Below are positions 1-7,716 of a DNA stretch of 64,000 nt, piece after piece. The stretch comes from Capnocytophaga sputigena (lineage in GTDB: Bacteria; Bacteroidota; Bacteroidia; Flavobacteriales; Flavobacteriaceae). The notes beneath the pieces are model-generated. The model ran no database searches and was not told where the DNA came from. It saw only the letters and a list, made by a program, of their open reading frames with translations. Position 1 is the stretch's first letter; each line of letters opens with the position of its first letter. Position numbers and translations under genes: made by a program. Location of the stretch: contig NZ_UAVP01000008.1 in assembly GCF_900446695.1 (NCBI RefSeq), positions 62,001 through 126,000 of the forward strand, given 5' to 3'.

Positions 1-154
1 AATGCTTTGCTGAAAGAATGTAGATAGCATCAGGATTTAGTTTTTTAGCGTGTGCTAAATTTTTCTTAAACAGAGGGCTTGTATACAATTGTTCAGCAGT
101 TGTTGCTGCATTTGCTTTTTTAGAAGCACACGAAATAAGTACAATTGTTCTCAT
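1..154 (-). CDS. DUF6884-like protein, N-terminal part (runs off the window)
   Basis: Only the first 51 codons are inside the window. They start at the ATG complementary to 152-154 with MRTIVLISCASKKA and continue through a LYxSxLFKKxLAxA segment to IYILSAKH. This is the typical opening of DUF6884 proteins: a beta strand ending in SCAxKK, then the YILSAKHG strand. The family is found near phage and defence genes but its activity is not established. The gene diverges from the HTH gene at 311, and the two share a short spacer full of TACAATTGT/TGTACAA motifs, some inside its own first codons, so it is probably controlled together with its neighbour. The C-terminus is not visible. Confidence 0.75.
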   Translation of the reverse strand, partial: MRTIVLISCASKKANAATTAEQLYTSPLFKKNLAHAKKLNPDAIYILSAKH

Positions 155-177
155 TTTACAATTCATTTTTTCAGCGG

Positions 178-185
178 CAAAAGTA
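178..185 (-). promoter_or_regulatory. -7 element (TACTTTTG) for the DUF6884 gene
   Basis: The minus strand reads TACTTTTG followed by CCGC, a full match to the Bacteroidota -7 consensus TAnnTTTG, 24 bp upstream of the start codon. No convincing TTG lies at the expected -33 distance, so recognition may depend on an activator. Confidence 0.5.
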
Positions 186-216
186 TAATCGCTCCAAAAA
201 ATACGAAAGTCCAATT

Positions 217-256
217 TTGTACAATTGTGTATAAATTTTCTGTACAATTTTGTACA
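217..256. promoter_or_regulatory. Paired TGTACAA palindromes, putative operator
   Basis: The spacer holds TTGTACAA at 217-224 and the perfect inverted repeat TGTACAA-TT-TTGTACA at 241-256. Related half sites (TACAATTGT) lie at 82-90 and 141-149, inside the DUF6884 gene. The second palindrome overlaps the -33 TTTG (249-252) of the promoter at 248-280, the position expected for repression. The divergent HTH protein encoded at 311 is the natural candidate binder, which is inference. Confidence 0.55.
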
Positions 257-280
257 GCTTAGTGTTTTTGTGTATATTTG
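248..280 (+). promoter_or_regulatory. Promoter of the HTH/TPR-like gene
   Basis: TTTTG at 248-252, a 20-bp spacer, then TATATTTG at 273-280 followed by CACCCC: a full match to the Bacteroidota -33/-7 architecture. It lies 30 bp before the ATG at 311. A possible TTG start at 278 falls inside the -7 box, which rules it out as the translation start. Confidence 0.8.
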
Positions 281-310
281 CACCCCAATTATAAATACTT
301 GACGTGGAAA

Positions 311-1561
311 ATGACAAATGATTTAGCTACTGATAACGCTTATAAACAACACATTAACCGCTTACAAAACGAAGTAAACCGCTCCTTTGGAAAAACAGTT
401 TTCTCAACCACTGACTTTGAAAAATTATCAGAAGAAACACGTCTATCTACCCAAACCTTGCGCCGCTTTTTTGGGAAAATTGACAAGGAGAAACAACTAA
501 GTATTACAAGTTTAAACCTGTTGTGTAACTACATTGGTTTTGTTGACTGGCAGAGCTTTTGCAACAACACAACCCCTGCTACCCCTACACAACTGCGCGA
601 GGTTATCAACTCTTTCTACGACACTATTGCTTTCTCGGGCGCGAGTTTTTTCGACGTTAAACTGCGTGACACTCACGAGGCTTACGCTCCTATCATTTTG
701 AACGATTTACCTTATGCTTATTCGTTCTTGGAACGCTATAAGAACACCCCAAAAATCACTCAGTCGCTTTACCCTTGGTTTCCATACTACGACTATATGG
801 CACAAGCAAGCTATGTACATCTCATCGAAACCTATCTCGCTACTCAGCCTTTGGAACACTTGAGAGTGTGTCAGAATTCTTTTCTTGCTTATGGTGTGTT
901 TTGCAGTACAAAATGGGGGGAAGGTGGAGCAGGTCTTGTAGAAAAATATACTAAAGAAGCTGATAAATACATTGAATCGGTATGGCGAGATTATCCTGAT
1001 AGTTTCTTTCATTATCCTGAAACGCGTTATACCATAGCCAAAGTAGTATTGGCTTACTTAAACAACAACGAACAAGAAGCGATTCGCGTGGCTGAAGCTG
1101 CTTTACATCGCAACCTACGCGCTAAACCCTTACACGTGTTTGATGAGGAATTTAACACTCCTGATATCCTCATTTCTAAACTGTGTAATGCACTTATATG
1201 GATGGGAAAAGTGGATTTTGCAATAGAGATTTATAGTACTTTTAGCGAAGAACTTTTTCTAACGAAAGATCCTGTAGAAAATATGTCGCAGCGTTTTGTA
1301 TATGAGCGCGACACTCAATTTGCTGCCCAAACGGTGGATATGTTGCGTTTGTTTGATCCTTCAATTCCTGAGCTTGTTTCTAAACGTCAGCCGCATTGGA
1401 AAACGAGGGTATATGAAGAAATTCAGCAACTTCTCATCGATTTGAAGCGCTGTAAAAAAGGAGAGTTGAGCAAGCGTTTGACCTTAAAAGAGCGCTTGCG
1501 CACCCTTGCTAAGCAAACCAACTTCGGGGTCATAGAAAATTTGATACAACTATTCCAATAA
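311..1561 (+). CDS. Putative HTH regulator with helical, TPR-like C-terminal region
   Basis: A 416-residue cytosolic protein, not assigned to a named family. Residues about 20-75 (FGKTVFSTTDFEKLSEETRLSTQTLRRFFG, quoted in pieces: STTDFEKLSEE, LSTQTLRRFFGK, SLNLLCNYIGF, DWQSFC) look like a small helix-turn-helix domain followed by a conserved GFxDWxxF segment that recurs in Bacteroidota proteins. The remaining 300 residues are alpha-helical with aromatic-rich repeats, resembling TPR/HEAT scaffolds. The ATG at 311 is used because the TTG at 278 lies within the promoter. The palindromes overlapping its promoter suggest autoregulation. No enzyme motif is seen. DNA binding is inferred from the N-terminal segment only. 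Confidence 0.7.
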   Translation: MTNDLATDNAYKQHINRLQNEVNRSFGKTVFSTTDFEKLSEETRLSTQTLRRFFGKIDKEKQLSITSLNLLCNYIGFVDWQSFCNNTTPATPTQLREVINSFYDTIAFSGASFFDVKLRDTHEAYAPIILNDLPYAYSFLERYKNTPKITQSLYPWFPYYDYMAQASYVHLIETYLATQPLEHLRVCQNSFLAYGVFCSTKWGEGGAGLVEKYTKEADKYIESVWRDYPDSFFHYPETRYTIAKVVLAYLNNNEQEAIRVAEAALHRNLRAKPLHVFDEEFNTPDILISKLCNALIWMGKVDFAIEIYSTFSEELFLTKDPVENMSQRFVYERDTQFAAQTVDMLRLFDPSIPELVSKRQPHWKTRVYEEIQQLLIDLKRCKKGELSKRLTLKERLRTLAKQTNFGVIENLIQLFQ

Positions 1562-1593
1562 AAAAATGCTCAGGGATTTACCTGAGCATTTTT
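1562..1593. terminator. Bidirectional intrinsic terminator
   Basis: Stem AAAAATGCTCAGG (1562-1574) pairs perfectly with CCTGAGCATTTTT (1581-1593) around a 6-nt loop. It has A/T tails on both sides and sits between the convergent HTH gene and purB, so it can stop transcription from either direction. Confidence 0.9.
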
Positions 1594-1613
1594 CTTACTT
1601 CTTATCTCTTACC
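1594..1613 (-). repeat. RGATAAGAGGTAAG-type intergenic repeat
   Basis: On the minus strand this reads GGTAAGAGATAAGAAGTAAG, immediately after the purB stop codon. The same purine-rich units occur at 45889-45905 and 46062-46092. Confidence 0.5.
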
Positions 1614-1617
1614 TAAA

Positions 1618-2949
1618 CTAAACTCCTGTGTAGTTCTCGGGGGTGATGACTTTTAGTTCAGCCTTTACATCTTCACTTACTTCCAAGGTATCGATAAAAC
1701 TGCTGATAGTCTCGGCTGTGATAGCGGTATTGGTGCGCGTGAGAGCTTTGAGGGCTTCATACGGATTAGGATAGCCTTCACGACGCAAAATCGTTTGGAT
1801 AGCCTCGGCTACTACTGCCCAATGGTCTTGTAAATCTTGGCGGATTTTATCTTCGTTTAAAAGGAGTTTGTTGAGTCCTTTGAGGGTAGATTGCAGGGCG
1901 ATGAGTATATGACCAAAAGGCACCCCTACATTGCGCAATACTGTACTATCGGTGAGGTCGCGCTGCAGGCGGGAAATAGGCAATTTCGCCGATAAATGCT
2001 CTAAAAGAGCGTTGGCAATGCCTAAATTACCTTCAGAATTTTCAAAATCAATAGGATTTACCTTATGAGGCATAGCCGAAGAGCCTACCTCGCCTGCTTT
2101 TATCTGTTGTTTGAAGTAGTCCATAGAGATATACGTCCAAATATCGCGATTCAAATCGATGAGAATGGTATTGATGCGTTTGAGCGCATCAAAAAGAGCG
2201 GCTAAATGGTCGTAATGCTCAATTTGGGTAGTGGGGAATGAGTGGTGTAACACCAATATTTCCTCTACAAAGCGGGTTCCGAAAGCCTTCCAATCGATAT
2301 TAGGGTAGGCTACTTTATGAGCGTTGTAATTACCGGTTGCTCCCCCAAATTTGGCAGCATAAGGCACTGCGATAAGGGTTTGTAACTGTTGTTCCATACG
2401 AACGACAAACACCTCGAATTCCTTGCCCAAACGCGTAGGAGATGCCGGCTGACCGTGAGTGCGTGCTAATAATGGTACGTCTTCCCATTGGGCTACTAAA
2501 CTTCTCAGTTTGCTGAGCAATTGTTCCAAAGCAGGCAAATACACTTGTTGTACGGCTTCCTTGATGCTAAGTGGAATAGCGGTATTGTTGATGTCCTGAG
2601 AGGTGAGCCCGAAGTGTATAAACTCCTTATAGGGTTGCAGTTGCAGATAATCAAAAGCTTCTTTGATGAAATATTCTACCGCTTTCACATCGTGATTGGT
2701 AGTCTGCTCTATTTCTTTTACTTTTAGAGCCTCCTCTTCGGTGAAATTTTGGTAGAGTTTTCTCAAATCGGTGTATTTTTCCTTAGGAAAGGCAGCGAGT
2801 TGAGGCAAGGGGAGTTCACAGAGCGCGATGAAGTACTCTACTTCCACTTGCACACGATAACGAATAAGTGCCATTTCGGAAAAGAAAGGCACAAGGGAAG
2901 TCGTTTTATCGGCATAACGACCATCGATGGGGGAAATTGCTTTGAGCAT
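1618..2949 (-). CDS. purB: Adenylosuccinate lyase
   Basis: A 443-residue enzyme of the fumarase/aspartase superfamily. It splits SAICAR to AICAR and adenylosuccinate to AMP, each with release of fumarate, in purine synthesis. The N-terminus (LKAISPIDGRYADKT) is that of the longer, E. coli-like PurB type. ARTHGQPASPT at 162-172 carries the catalytic His, and the signature loop GSSAMPHKVNP at 289-299 carries the catalytic Ser. It is complete, with a homotetrameric fold expected. It lies 27 bp downstream of holB on the same strand, probably cotranscribed, and ends at the shared terminator at 1562-1593. A short GGTGTTAGGGG direct repeat sits in front of its start. Confidence 0.97.
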   Translation of the reverse strand: MLKAISPIDGRYADKTTSLVPFFSEMALIRYRVQVEVEYFIALCELPLPQLAAFPKEKYTDLRKLYQNFTEEEALKVKEIEQTTNHDVKAVEYFIKEAFDYLQLQPYKEFIHFGLTSQDINNTAIPLSIKEAVQQVYLPALEQLLSKLRSLVAQWEDVPLLARTHGQPASPTRLGKEFEVFVVRMEQQLQTLIAVPYAAKFGGATGNYNAHKVAYPNIDWKAFGTRFVEEILVLHHSFPTTQIEHYDHLAALFDALKRINTILIDLNRDIWTYISMDYFKQQIKAGEVGSSAMPHKVNPIDFENSEGNLGIANALLEHLSAKLPISRLQRDLTDSTVLRNVGVPFGHILIALQSTLKGLNKLLLNEDKIRQDLQDHWAVVAEAIQTILRREGYPNPYEALKALTRTNTAITAETISSFIDTLEVSEDVKAELKVITPENYTGV

Positions 2950-2957
2950 AGTTTATT

Positions 2958-2991
2958 AGGTGTTAGGGGTCAGTTTTCAGGTGTTAGGGGT
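2958..2991. repeat. Two copies of AGGTGTTAGGGGT
   Basis: Exact 13-bp direct repeats at 2958-2970 and 2979-2991, separated by 8 bp, between purB and holB. The second copy encodes the last residues of the holB product, so the repeat reaches into a coding end. Related heptamer arrays occur at 15849-15876 and 45908-45932. Confidence 0.75.
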
Positions 2992-4101
2992 GTGTAATAG
3001 TCGGGTGAGTTTGATAGCCAAATCGGTAAAAATAACTTTGCCATTGCCGTTGCGCTCTACGTGTAACTGGGCTTCTTCGAGGAGGTTGTGTATTGCCTCA
3101 ATATTGTTGCCGTGAATAAAAGGCGCAAATTTGGCAAGTTGGAAAGTAGGGTCGTTAAATTGCATATACACCAAATTGGAGGCTGTGTAGTTAAGCAGAA
3201 ATGCCTGACGGAATACCTCAGCGCAGTACTGCAAAAACTGTTTTTGCGCCTCACGCCCTACCGTATTAATCTCGTCGCTCCATTGCAAGAGTCCTTGTAT
3301 AGAGGCTTTGTTGCCACGCGCGCGGTAGGCAGTACGCACCCACGCAATAAACCAACGTTCAAAAGTAGTTTCTTCGCTTTCTTTGTTGTCCATCAGTTGG
3401 AGGGCTTTGTTGAAGTTTCCTTGAGCGCGTAGGGCTATTTTAGTTGCTTCGGCTTCAGCCAAACCACGTGTGATGAGTGCTTCCTTGATAGCTTTCTCAC
3501 TGAGTGGCGGAAAGCGCAGAATTTGGCAACGCGATTTGATAGTGTCTAACAAGGCATTTTCATCTTCTACCACCAAGAGAAAGACCGTTTTATCGGCGGG
3601 TTCTTCAAGGAGTTTGAGGAGCTTGTTAGAGGCTTCTACGTTCATCTTCTCTGCCATCCAGATAATCATTATCTTATAACCGCCCTCAAATGATTTCAGC
3701 GCTAACTTATTGGTAATCTCTTTAGCTTCGTTTACTCCTATGTTGGCTTGTTTCTTCTCAATACCAAGGAACACGAGCCAATCGAAAAGAGAGCCATAGG
3801 GCTGTTCTTTTACAAAAGTGCGCCATTCGTCCATAAAGAGCGAGCTAATAGGGTCTTTTTTCACCTTGTCGTTAGTAGCTGTAGGAAATGCAAAATGAAG
3901 GTCGGGGTGAGCGAGTTGGGTGCATTGGTTTTTTGCTTTAGGGTTGTCGTGCGAAAGAATGAGAGTTGCGTAGGCAATTGCCATTGGCAGTCCTCCTTGT
4001 CCTTCGCCAGCGACAAATAACTGAGCGTGTGGAATGCGACCTGCTTCCACACTGGCTTGCAAATAGTTTTTTATAGTGTCATATCCTAAAATATTGTCCA
4101 T
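2977..4101 (-). CDS. holB: DNA polymerase III, delta-prime-type clamp-loader subunit
   Basis: A 374-residue AAA+-fold protein of the delta-prime/DnaX family, a rigid component of the clamp loader that places the sliding clamp on DNA. The N-terminus (ILGYDTIKNYLQASVEAGRIPHAQLF) and the box LLKLLEEP (about 160-167) are diagnostic. The P-loop position reads GEGQGG without the GKT of an active ATPase, as expected for delta-prime, which does not hydrolyse ATP. KSRCQILRF (about 190-198) follows the SRC motif; the classical arginine-finger element is retained. The C-terminal helical collar domain follows. It is likely transcribed with purB. Its last four codons lie in the 2979-2991 repeat. Confidence 0.92.
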   Translation of the reverse strand: MDNILGYDTIKNYLQASVEAGRIPHAQLFVAGEGQGGLPMAIAYATLILSHDNPKAKNQCTQLAHPDLHFAFPTATNDKVKKDPISSLFMDEWRTFVKEQPYGSLFDWLVFLGIEKKQANIGVNEAKEITNKLALKSFEGGYKIMIIWMAEKMNVEASNKLLKLLEEPADKTVFLLVVEDENALLDTIKSRCQILRFPPLSEKAIKEALITRGLAEAEATKIALRAQGNFNKALQLMDNKESEETTFERWFIAWVRTAYRARGNKASIQGLLQWSDEINTVGREAQKQFLQYCAEVFRQAFLLNYTASNLVYMQFNDPTFQLAKFAPFIHGNNIEAIHNLLEEAQLHVERNGNGKVIFTDLAIKLTRLLHTPNT

Positions 4102-4206
4102 TGTTTTTACTATTTTTTTAATTTATCAATTTCATTACAAACATTTTGAATATGATCTAAACCATAAAGTAGTATCTTTAAAATCATCAAAAACCATTAT
4201 GTTTTT

Positions 4207-4236
4207 TTGTTGTTTCTAAAATTATTCGTATTTTTG
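4207..4236 (+). promoter_or_regulatory. Orphan promoter upstream of a short hairpin transcript
   Basis: TTG at 4207-4209, 19 bp, then TATTTTTG at 4229-4236 followed by CCCC: a textbook Bacteroidota promoter pointing rightwards. No + strand gene follows, because both flanking genes are on the minus strand. The only thing downstream is the hairpin at 4250-4282. Confidence 0.65.
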
Positions 4237-4242
4237 CCCCAA

Positions 4243-4292
4243 TTTTATTCCCGATAGGTCTCTGAGCAATCAAACTATCGGGTTTTGTTTTT
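4243..4292 (+). ncRNA. Candidate very short RNA ending in an intrinsic terminator
   Basis: CCCGATAG (4250-4257) pairs with CTATCGGG (4275-4282) across a 17-nt loop, followed at once by TTTTGTTTTT. With the promoter at 4207-4236 this would give an RNA of roughly 45-50 nt with a single exposed loop. The T tract is only on the + side, so it is not a terminator for the minus-strand gene at 4364. No open reading frame fits. It could also be a decoy or insulating element. Expression is inference. Confidence 0.4.
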
Positions 4293-4363
4293 CTATAACT
4301 TATACAACTTCAGCAATTTTACTAAGATGTGTCAAGATGTATTATTTTATATTTTCTGGTAAG

Positions 4364-4738
4364 TTATTCTCTTTGCGACTTTCTTCTAAAAAGCACTTGG
4401 TTAAAACTGCTTACTCTGCTGCGGTCTTGCTGGGTGATAATCGCATAAACAGCCCACGGAATCAGTAAATAGCCTCCTAATACAATGTAGTTTTTTCCCG
4501 CAAAAGCATAGATAAGAGCAGGCACTCCCAAAATAAGAATAACTAAGGCTACTATTTGCCCTATTTTTGAGGGTTTGGCGCGAAAATCGTTAGGTTCATA
4601 AGTAAAACGGCGGTTACAATTAGGGCAGACGAGTGATTTTTCTTCCCCTTCTCGCATCGCAAATTCTACACGATCAGTAGCTTCTGTAGTACAAGAGATT
4701 TCTTCAGCGCAATGTTTGCATTTAGTATATACTTTCAT
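4364..4738 (-). CDS. Zinc-ribbon protein with two membrane segments
   Basis: A 124-residue protein of unknown function. The N-terminus holds a probable zinc ribbon with Cys pairs CKHC (7-10) and CPNC (about 38-41), then two hydrophobic helices (about 60-80 and 84-100) and a basic tail. Its start codon overlaps the stop of the TerC gene as ATGA, so the two are translationally coupled and probably work at the same membrane. No enzymatic motif is visible. Confidence 0.7.
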   Translation of the reverse strand: MKVYTKCKHCAEEISCTTEATDRVEFAMREGEEKSLVCPNCNRRFTYEPNDFRAKPSKIGQIVALVILILGVPALIYAFAGKNYIVLGGYLLIPWAVYAIITQQDRSRVSSFNQVLFRRKSQRE

Positions 4739-5517
4739 TTTTCAGTCTTCTTCCGCATTCTCATATTCAAAAACTCAACGCCCAATGAGAAGGCAATGGC
4801 AAAGTATAAATAGCCCTTAGGCACTGCCCCTACCGTTTGTCCAGCGAGTACCGCTTCTGATAGGTGCATACTCTCAGTGATAAGCATAAAGCCAATGAGT
4901 ATCAGGAATGAAAGTGCTAATATTTGGATTGACGGATTGCGGTTCACAAAATTACCTACTGGGTTAGCAAAGAGCATCATTATTGCCACTGAAAGGATTA
5001 CAGCGATAATCATTAGGTAAATTGCACCTTCCAATCCATTAGTCATTCCCACAGCTGTGAGGATACTATCTATTGAAAAGATGATGTCTATCAGTAAGAT
5101 TTGCACGATAACTCCGCTAAAAGAAGCCTGTTGTCGCGCTTGAGGCTGTTCCGATTCGGTAACGTGTTCTATATGATTTACTTTAGCGTGAATTTCTTTA
5201 GTTGATTTGTAGAGTAAGAAAATACCTCCCGCGAGAAGTATCAGTGCTTGTCCGTTGAAATGTGCTGAGAACCAACCCCAATCAAAACTTATAAGCGGGT
5301 CTTTGAGGCGAATGAGGAAGGAAATTCCCAATAGCAAACCTATACGCATAAACATTGCCAAGAAGAGTCCCAAGCGAGTAGCACGTTTGCGTTGGTTTTC
5401 GGGTAATTTACCTGTAACGATAGAGATAAATATCACATTATCAATCCCCAAAACGATTTCGAGGAAAGTAAGGGTAAGGAGTGCCACAAGGGCATCAACA
5501 GAAAATAAAAAATCCAT
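4735..5517 (-). CDS. TerC-family integral membrane protein
   Basis: A 260-residue polytopic membrane protein of the TerC family. These proteins are linked to tellurite resistance and, in several bacteria, to manganese export or loading of metal onto exported proteins. The family hallmarks are present: EIVLGIDNVIFISIV near residue 20 and LIDIIFSIDSILTAVGM near 145, the repeated acidic motifs of the two symmetric halves. About seven membrane helices are seen. It starts at the ATG complementary to 5515-5517, 50 bp from its own -7 box, and diverges from the M1 peptidase gene. It is the first gene of a two-gene unit with the zinc-ribbon protein. The ion transported here cannot be read from the sequence. 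Confidence 0.9.
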   Translation of the reverse strand: MDFLFSVDALVALLTLTFLEIVLGIDNVIFISIVTGKLPENQRKRATRLGLFLAMFMRIGLLLGISFLIRLKDPLISFDWGWFSAHFNGQALILLAGGIFLLYKSTKEIHAKVNHIEHVTESEQPQARQQASFSGVIVQILLIDIIFSIDSILTAVGMTNGLEGAIYLMIIAVILSVAIMMLFANPVGNFVNRNPSIQILALSFLILIGFMLITESMHLSEAVLAGQTVGAVPKGYLYFAIAFSLGVEFLNMRMRKKTEK

Positions 5518-5567
5518 AATATTTCAATTAACAATTGACAATGAATAATTAACAATAATTGAGGCGA

Positions 5568-5599
5568 CAAAGGTAGTAAAGAATTTGCTAATGAGCAAA
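5568..5599 (-). promoter_or_regulatory. Promoter of the TerC unit
   Basis: The minus strand has TTTG (complement of 5596-5599), 20 bp, then TACCTTTG (complement of 5568-5575). The -33 element lies inside TTTGCTAATGAGCAAA (5584-5599), directly abutting the -33 element of the divergent promoter at 5600. Confidence 0.75.
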
Positions 5600-5631
5600 T
5601 TTGGAAATGAGCAAATTAACCTTTATCTTTG
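5600..5631 (+). promoter_or_regulatory. Promoter of the M1 peptidase gene
   Basis: TTTG (5600-5603), a 20-bp spacer containing GAGCAAATTAAC, then TATCTTTG (5624-5631). It belongs to the recurrent promoter module discussed for 57755-57785 and sits back to back with the TerC promoter. Confidence 0.8.
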
Positions 5632-5662
5632 CGCTTTCTAAAAAACTAAAACAATTCATCTG

Positions 5663-7531
5663 ATGAGAAAAATGCTATTAGCCCTTTGTGGCTTCGCTTT
5701 TGCGCTGAATGTAAGTGCGCAAGACAATCCTTGGCAACAACAAGCTGATTACCAAATGGACGTAACAATGGACGTGAAAACCTTTCAGTACAAAGGCACT
5801 CAAAAACTCACGTATACGAACAACTCCCCCGACACTCTTCGCGTGGTGTTCTATCACCTCTACTACAATGCTTTTCAGCCTAATAGCGAGATGGACAGCA
5901 ACTTGCAAGCTCTCCCCGACCCCGATAGACGTATGGCTAACAACGTAGGTACTAAACAAAAACCTGTCTACGAGAGTAGAATTGCCAAACTATCACCTTC
6001 CGAAATAGGCTCTTTGCGCATTACAGCTATGACTCAAGATGGGCAAAAAGCAACTTTCACTCACGAGAGTACTATCTTAAAAGTTACCCTTCCCTCCCCT
6101 ATCCTCCCTCATAGCAAAACTGTGCTCGATATGACTTTTGAAGGTCAGTTGCCCGTAATGATACGCCGTGCAGGGCGCAACAACCCCGATGGTGTAGCTC
6201 TTTCAATGGCACAATGGTACCCCAAAATGGTGGCTTACGATCACCAAGGTTGGCACACCACCGAGTACTTAGGACGTGAGTTCTATGGCGTTTGGGGTAA
6301 TTTTGATGTAAAAATCACCTTGGACAAAACCTATGTGGTAGCTGGTTCGGGTATACTCCAAAACGCTAATGAAATAGGCTTTGGCTATGAAGATGAAGGG
6401 ATAAAAGTTCCTGCCCTACCTAAAAAAGCTAAAACCAGAACTTGGCACTTTGTCGCTGAACGCGTACACGATTTTACTTGGGCTGCCGACCCTCAGTTTG
6501 TTCACGACAAACACAAACTCAGCGATGGTAAAACTATGCACTTCTTCTACAAAAAATATCCTGAAACTTGGAAACGCATTCAGCCTGATATGCTAAAAGT
6601 ATTTGATTTTTTCAACAAGCTCATCGGTGCTTACCCTTGGCCTCAATACTCTTTTATCCAAGGTGGTGACGGCGGTATGGAATACGCAATGTGTACCCTT
6701 ATGGTAGGTGGTGAAAAATATGAAAAATTAGTAGGCACAGCCACTCACGAATTGGCTCACGCTTGGTTTCAACACCTTTTAGCTACTGATGAAGCTGCTT
6801 ATCCGTGGATGGACGAGGGCTTTACTTCGTATATACAAACCCTTGCCGAACAACAAGTTTTAGGACTTATCCCTCAAAACGAATACCCTTTTGAAGATGC
6901 TTATGAGGGCTACTTCAATTTGGTGAAATCGAGATTGCAAGAACCTACTATCACTCATTCCGATCGTTATGCGACCAACTACGCCTATAGCATTGCCGCT
7001 TATTACAAAGGTCAGTTGTTTCTCACCCAGTTAGATTACCTAATGGGTAATGAGGCACTACTAAAAACTCTCAAACGTTACTACCGCGAATTTGCTTTCA
7101 AAAACCCTACTCCTAACGATTTTATTCGCATTGCCGAAAAAGTATCGGGTTTGCAATTGCAGTGGTTCCTCAACGAGTTTATGCAAACTGACCACGTAGC
7201 CGATTACGCTATCGACAAGGTGACTGCCAAAGGTAATAAAACTAGCGTTACCCTCAAGCGTTTAGGCAGATTGCCTCTCTCTATCGACCTTTTTGTAACT
7301 GATAAAGCTGGAAAAACTCAATATGTATATGTACCTTCGCGAATGACTTACGGCGAAAAACCTAATACTTATCCTGCTTACTCTCGCCTTGTACTCCCTG
7401 CTTGGGGCTGGGGTAACCTCACTTACACTTTTGAGCTTGATATGCCACTGAGTGATATCCAAAGCATAGTGCTAGACCCTAACAACAGAAGTGTGGATAT
7501 CAATAGAGAAAACAACGTGTTTAAACAATAG
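5663..7531 (+). CDS. Secreted M1-family zinc metallopeptidase
   Basis: A 622-residue aminopeptidase-like protein with an N-terminal signal peptide ending near SAQ (residue 20). The M1 features are complete: GGMEY (337-341) for substrate N-terminus recognition, the zinc site HELAH (362-366), and the third ligand Glu385 in DEGF, 19 residues after the second His. The order is an N-terminal beta domain, the thermolysin-like catalytic domain and a C-terminal beta region. It should act in the periplasm or at the surface, trimming N-terminal residues from peptides, a plausible source of amino acids for an asaccharolytic or protein-feeding flavobacterium. No T9SS C-terminal sorting domain is evident. 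It is the only gene in its unit. Confidence 0.93.
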   Translation: MRKMLLALCGFAFALNVSAQDNPWQQQADYQMDVTMDVKTFQYKGTQKLTYTNNSPDTLRVVFYHLYYNAFQPNSEMDSNLQALPDPDRRMANNVGTKQKPVYESRIAKLSPSEIGSLRITAMTQDGQKATFTHESTILKVTLPSPILPHSKTVLDMTFEGQLPVMIRRAGRNNPDGVALSMAQWYPKMVAYDHQGWHTTEYLGREFYGVWGNFDVKITLDKTYVVAGSGILQNANEIGFGYEDEGIKVPALPKKAKTRTWHFVAERVHDFTWAADPQFVHDKHKLSDGKTMHFFYKKYPETWKRIQPDMLKVFDFFNKLIGAYPWPQYSFIQGGDGGMEYAMCTLMVGGEKYEKLVGTATHELAHAWFQHLLATDEAAYPWMDEGFTSYIQTLAEQQVLGLIPQNEYPFEDAYEGYFNLVKSRLQEPTITHSDRYATNYAYSIAAYYKGQLFLTQLDYLMGNEALLKTLKRYYREFAFKNPTPNDFIRIAEKVSGLQLQWFLNEFMQTDHVADYAIDKVTAKGNKTSVTLKRLGRLPLSIDLFVTDKAGKTQYVYVPSRMTYGEKPNTYPAYSRLVLPAWGWGNLTYTFELDMPLSDIQSIVLDPNNRSVDINRENNVFKQ

Positions 7532-7543
7532 GTTTTAAATAAT

Positions 7544-7603
7544 AATCAAGGGTTGAAGGTGGTGTAAAGGAAAGCAAAACCATTTTTCAACCTTTGATTT
7601 TTT
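7544..7603 (+). terminator. Terminator after the M1 peptidase gene
   Basis: AATCAAGGGTTGAA (7544-7557) pairs with TTCAACCTTTGATT (7586-7599), with one G-U pair, across a 28-nt loop, followed by TTTTT. Confidence 0.6.
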
Positions 7604-7716
7604 ACTAAACTTTTGACTTTTAAGAAGAATATAACGAGACATTTCGATTGAAATAATTAAAACTATAAAAGATTCTTTCTTAGCAATAGACAAACAAATA
7701 TTTGACTGAAAACACA

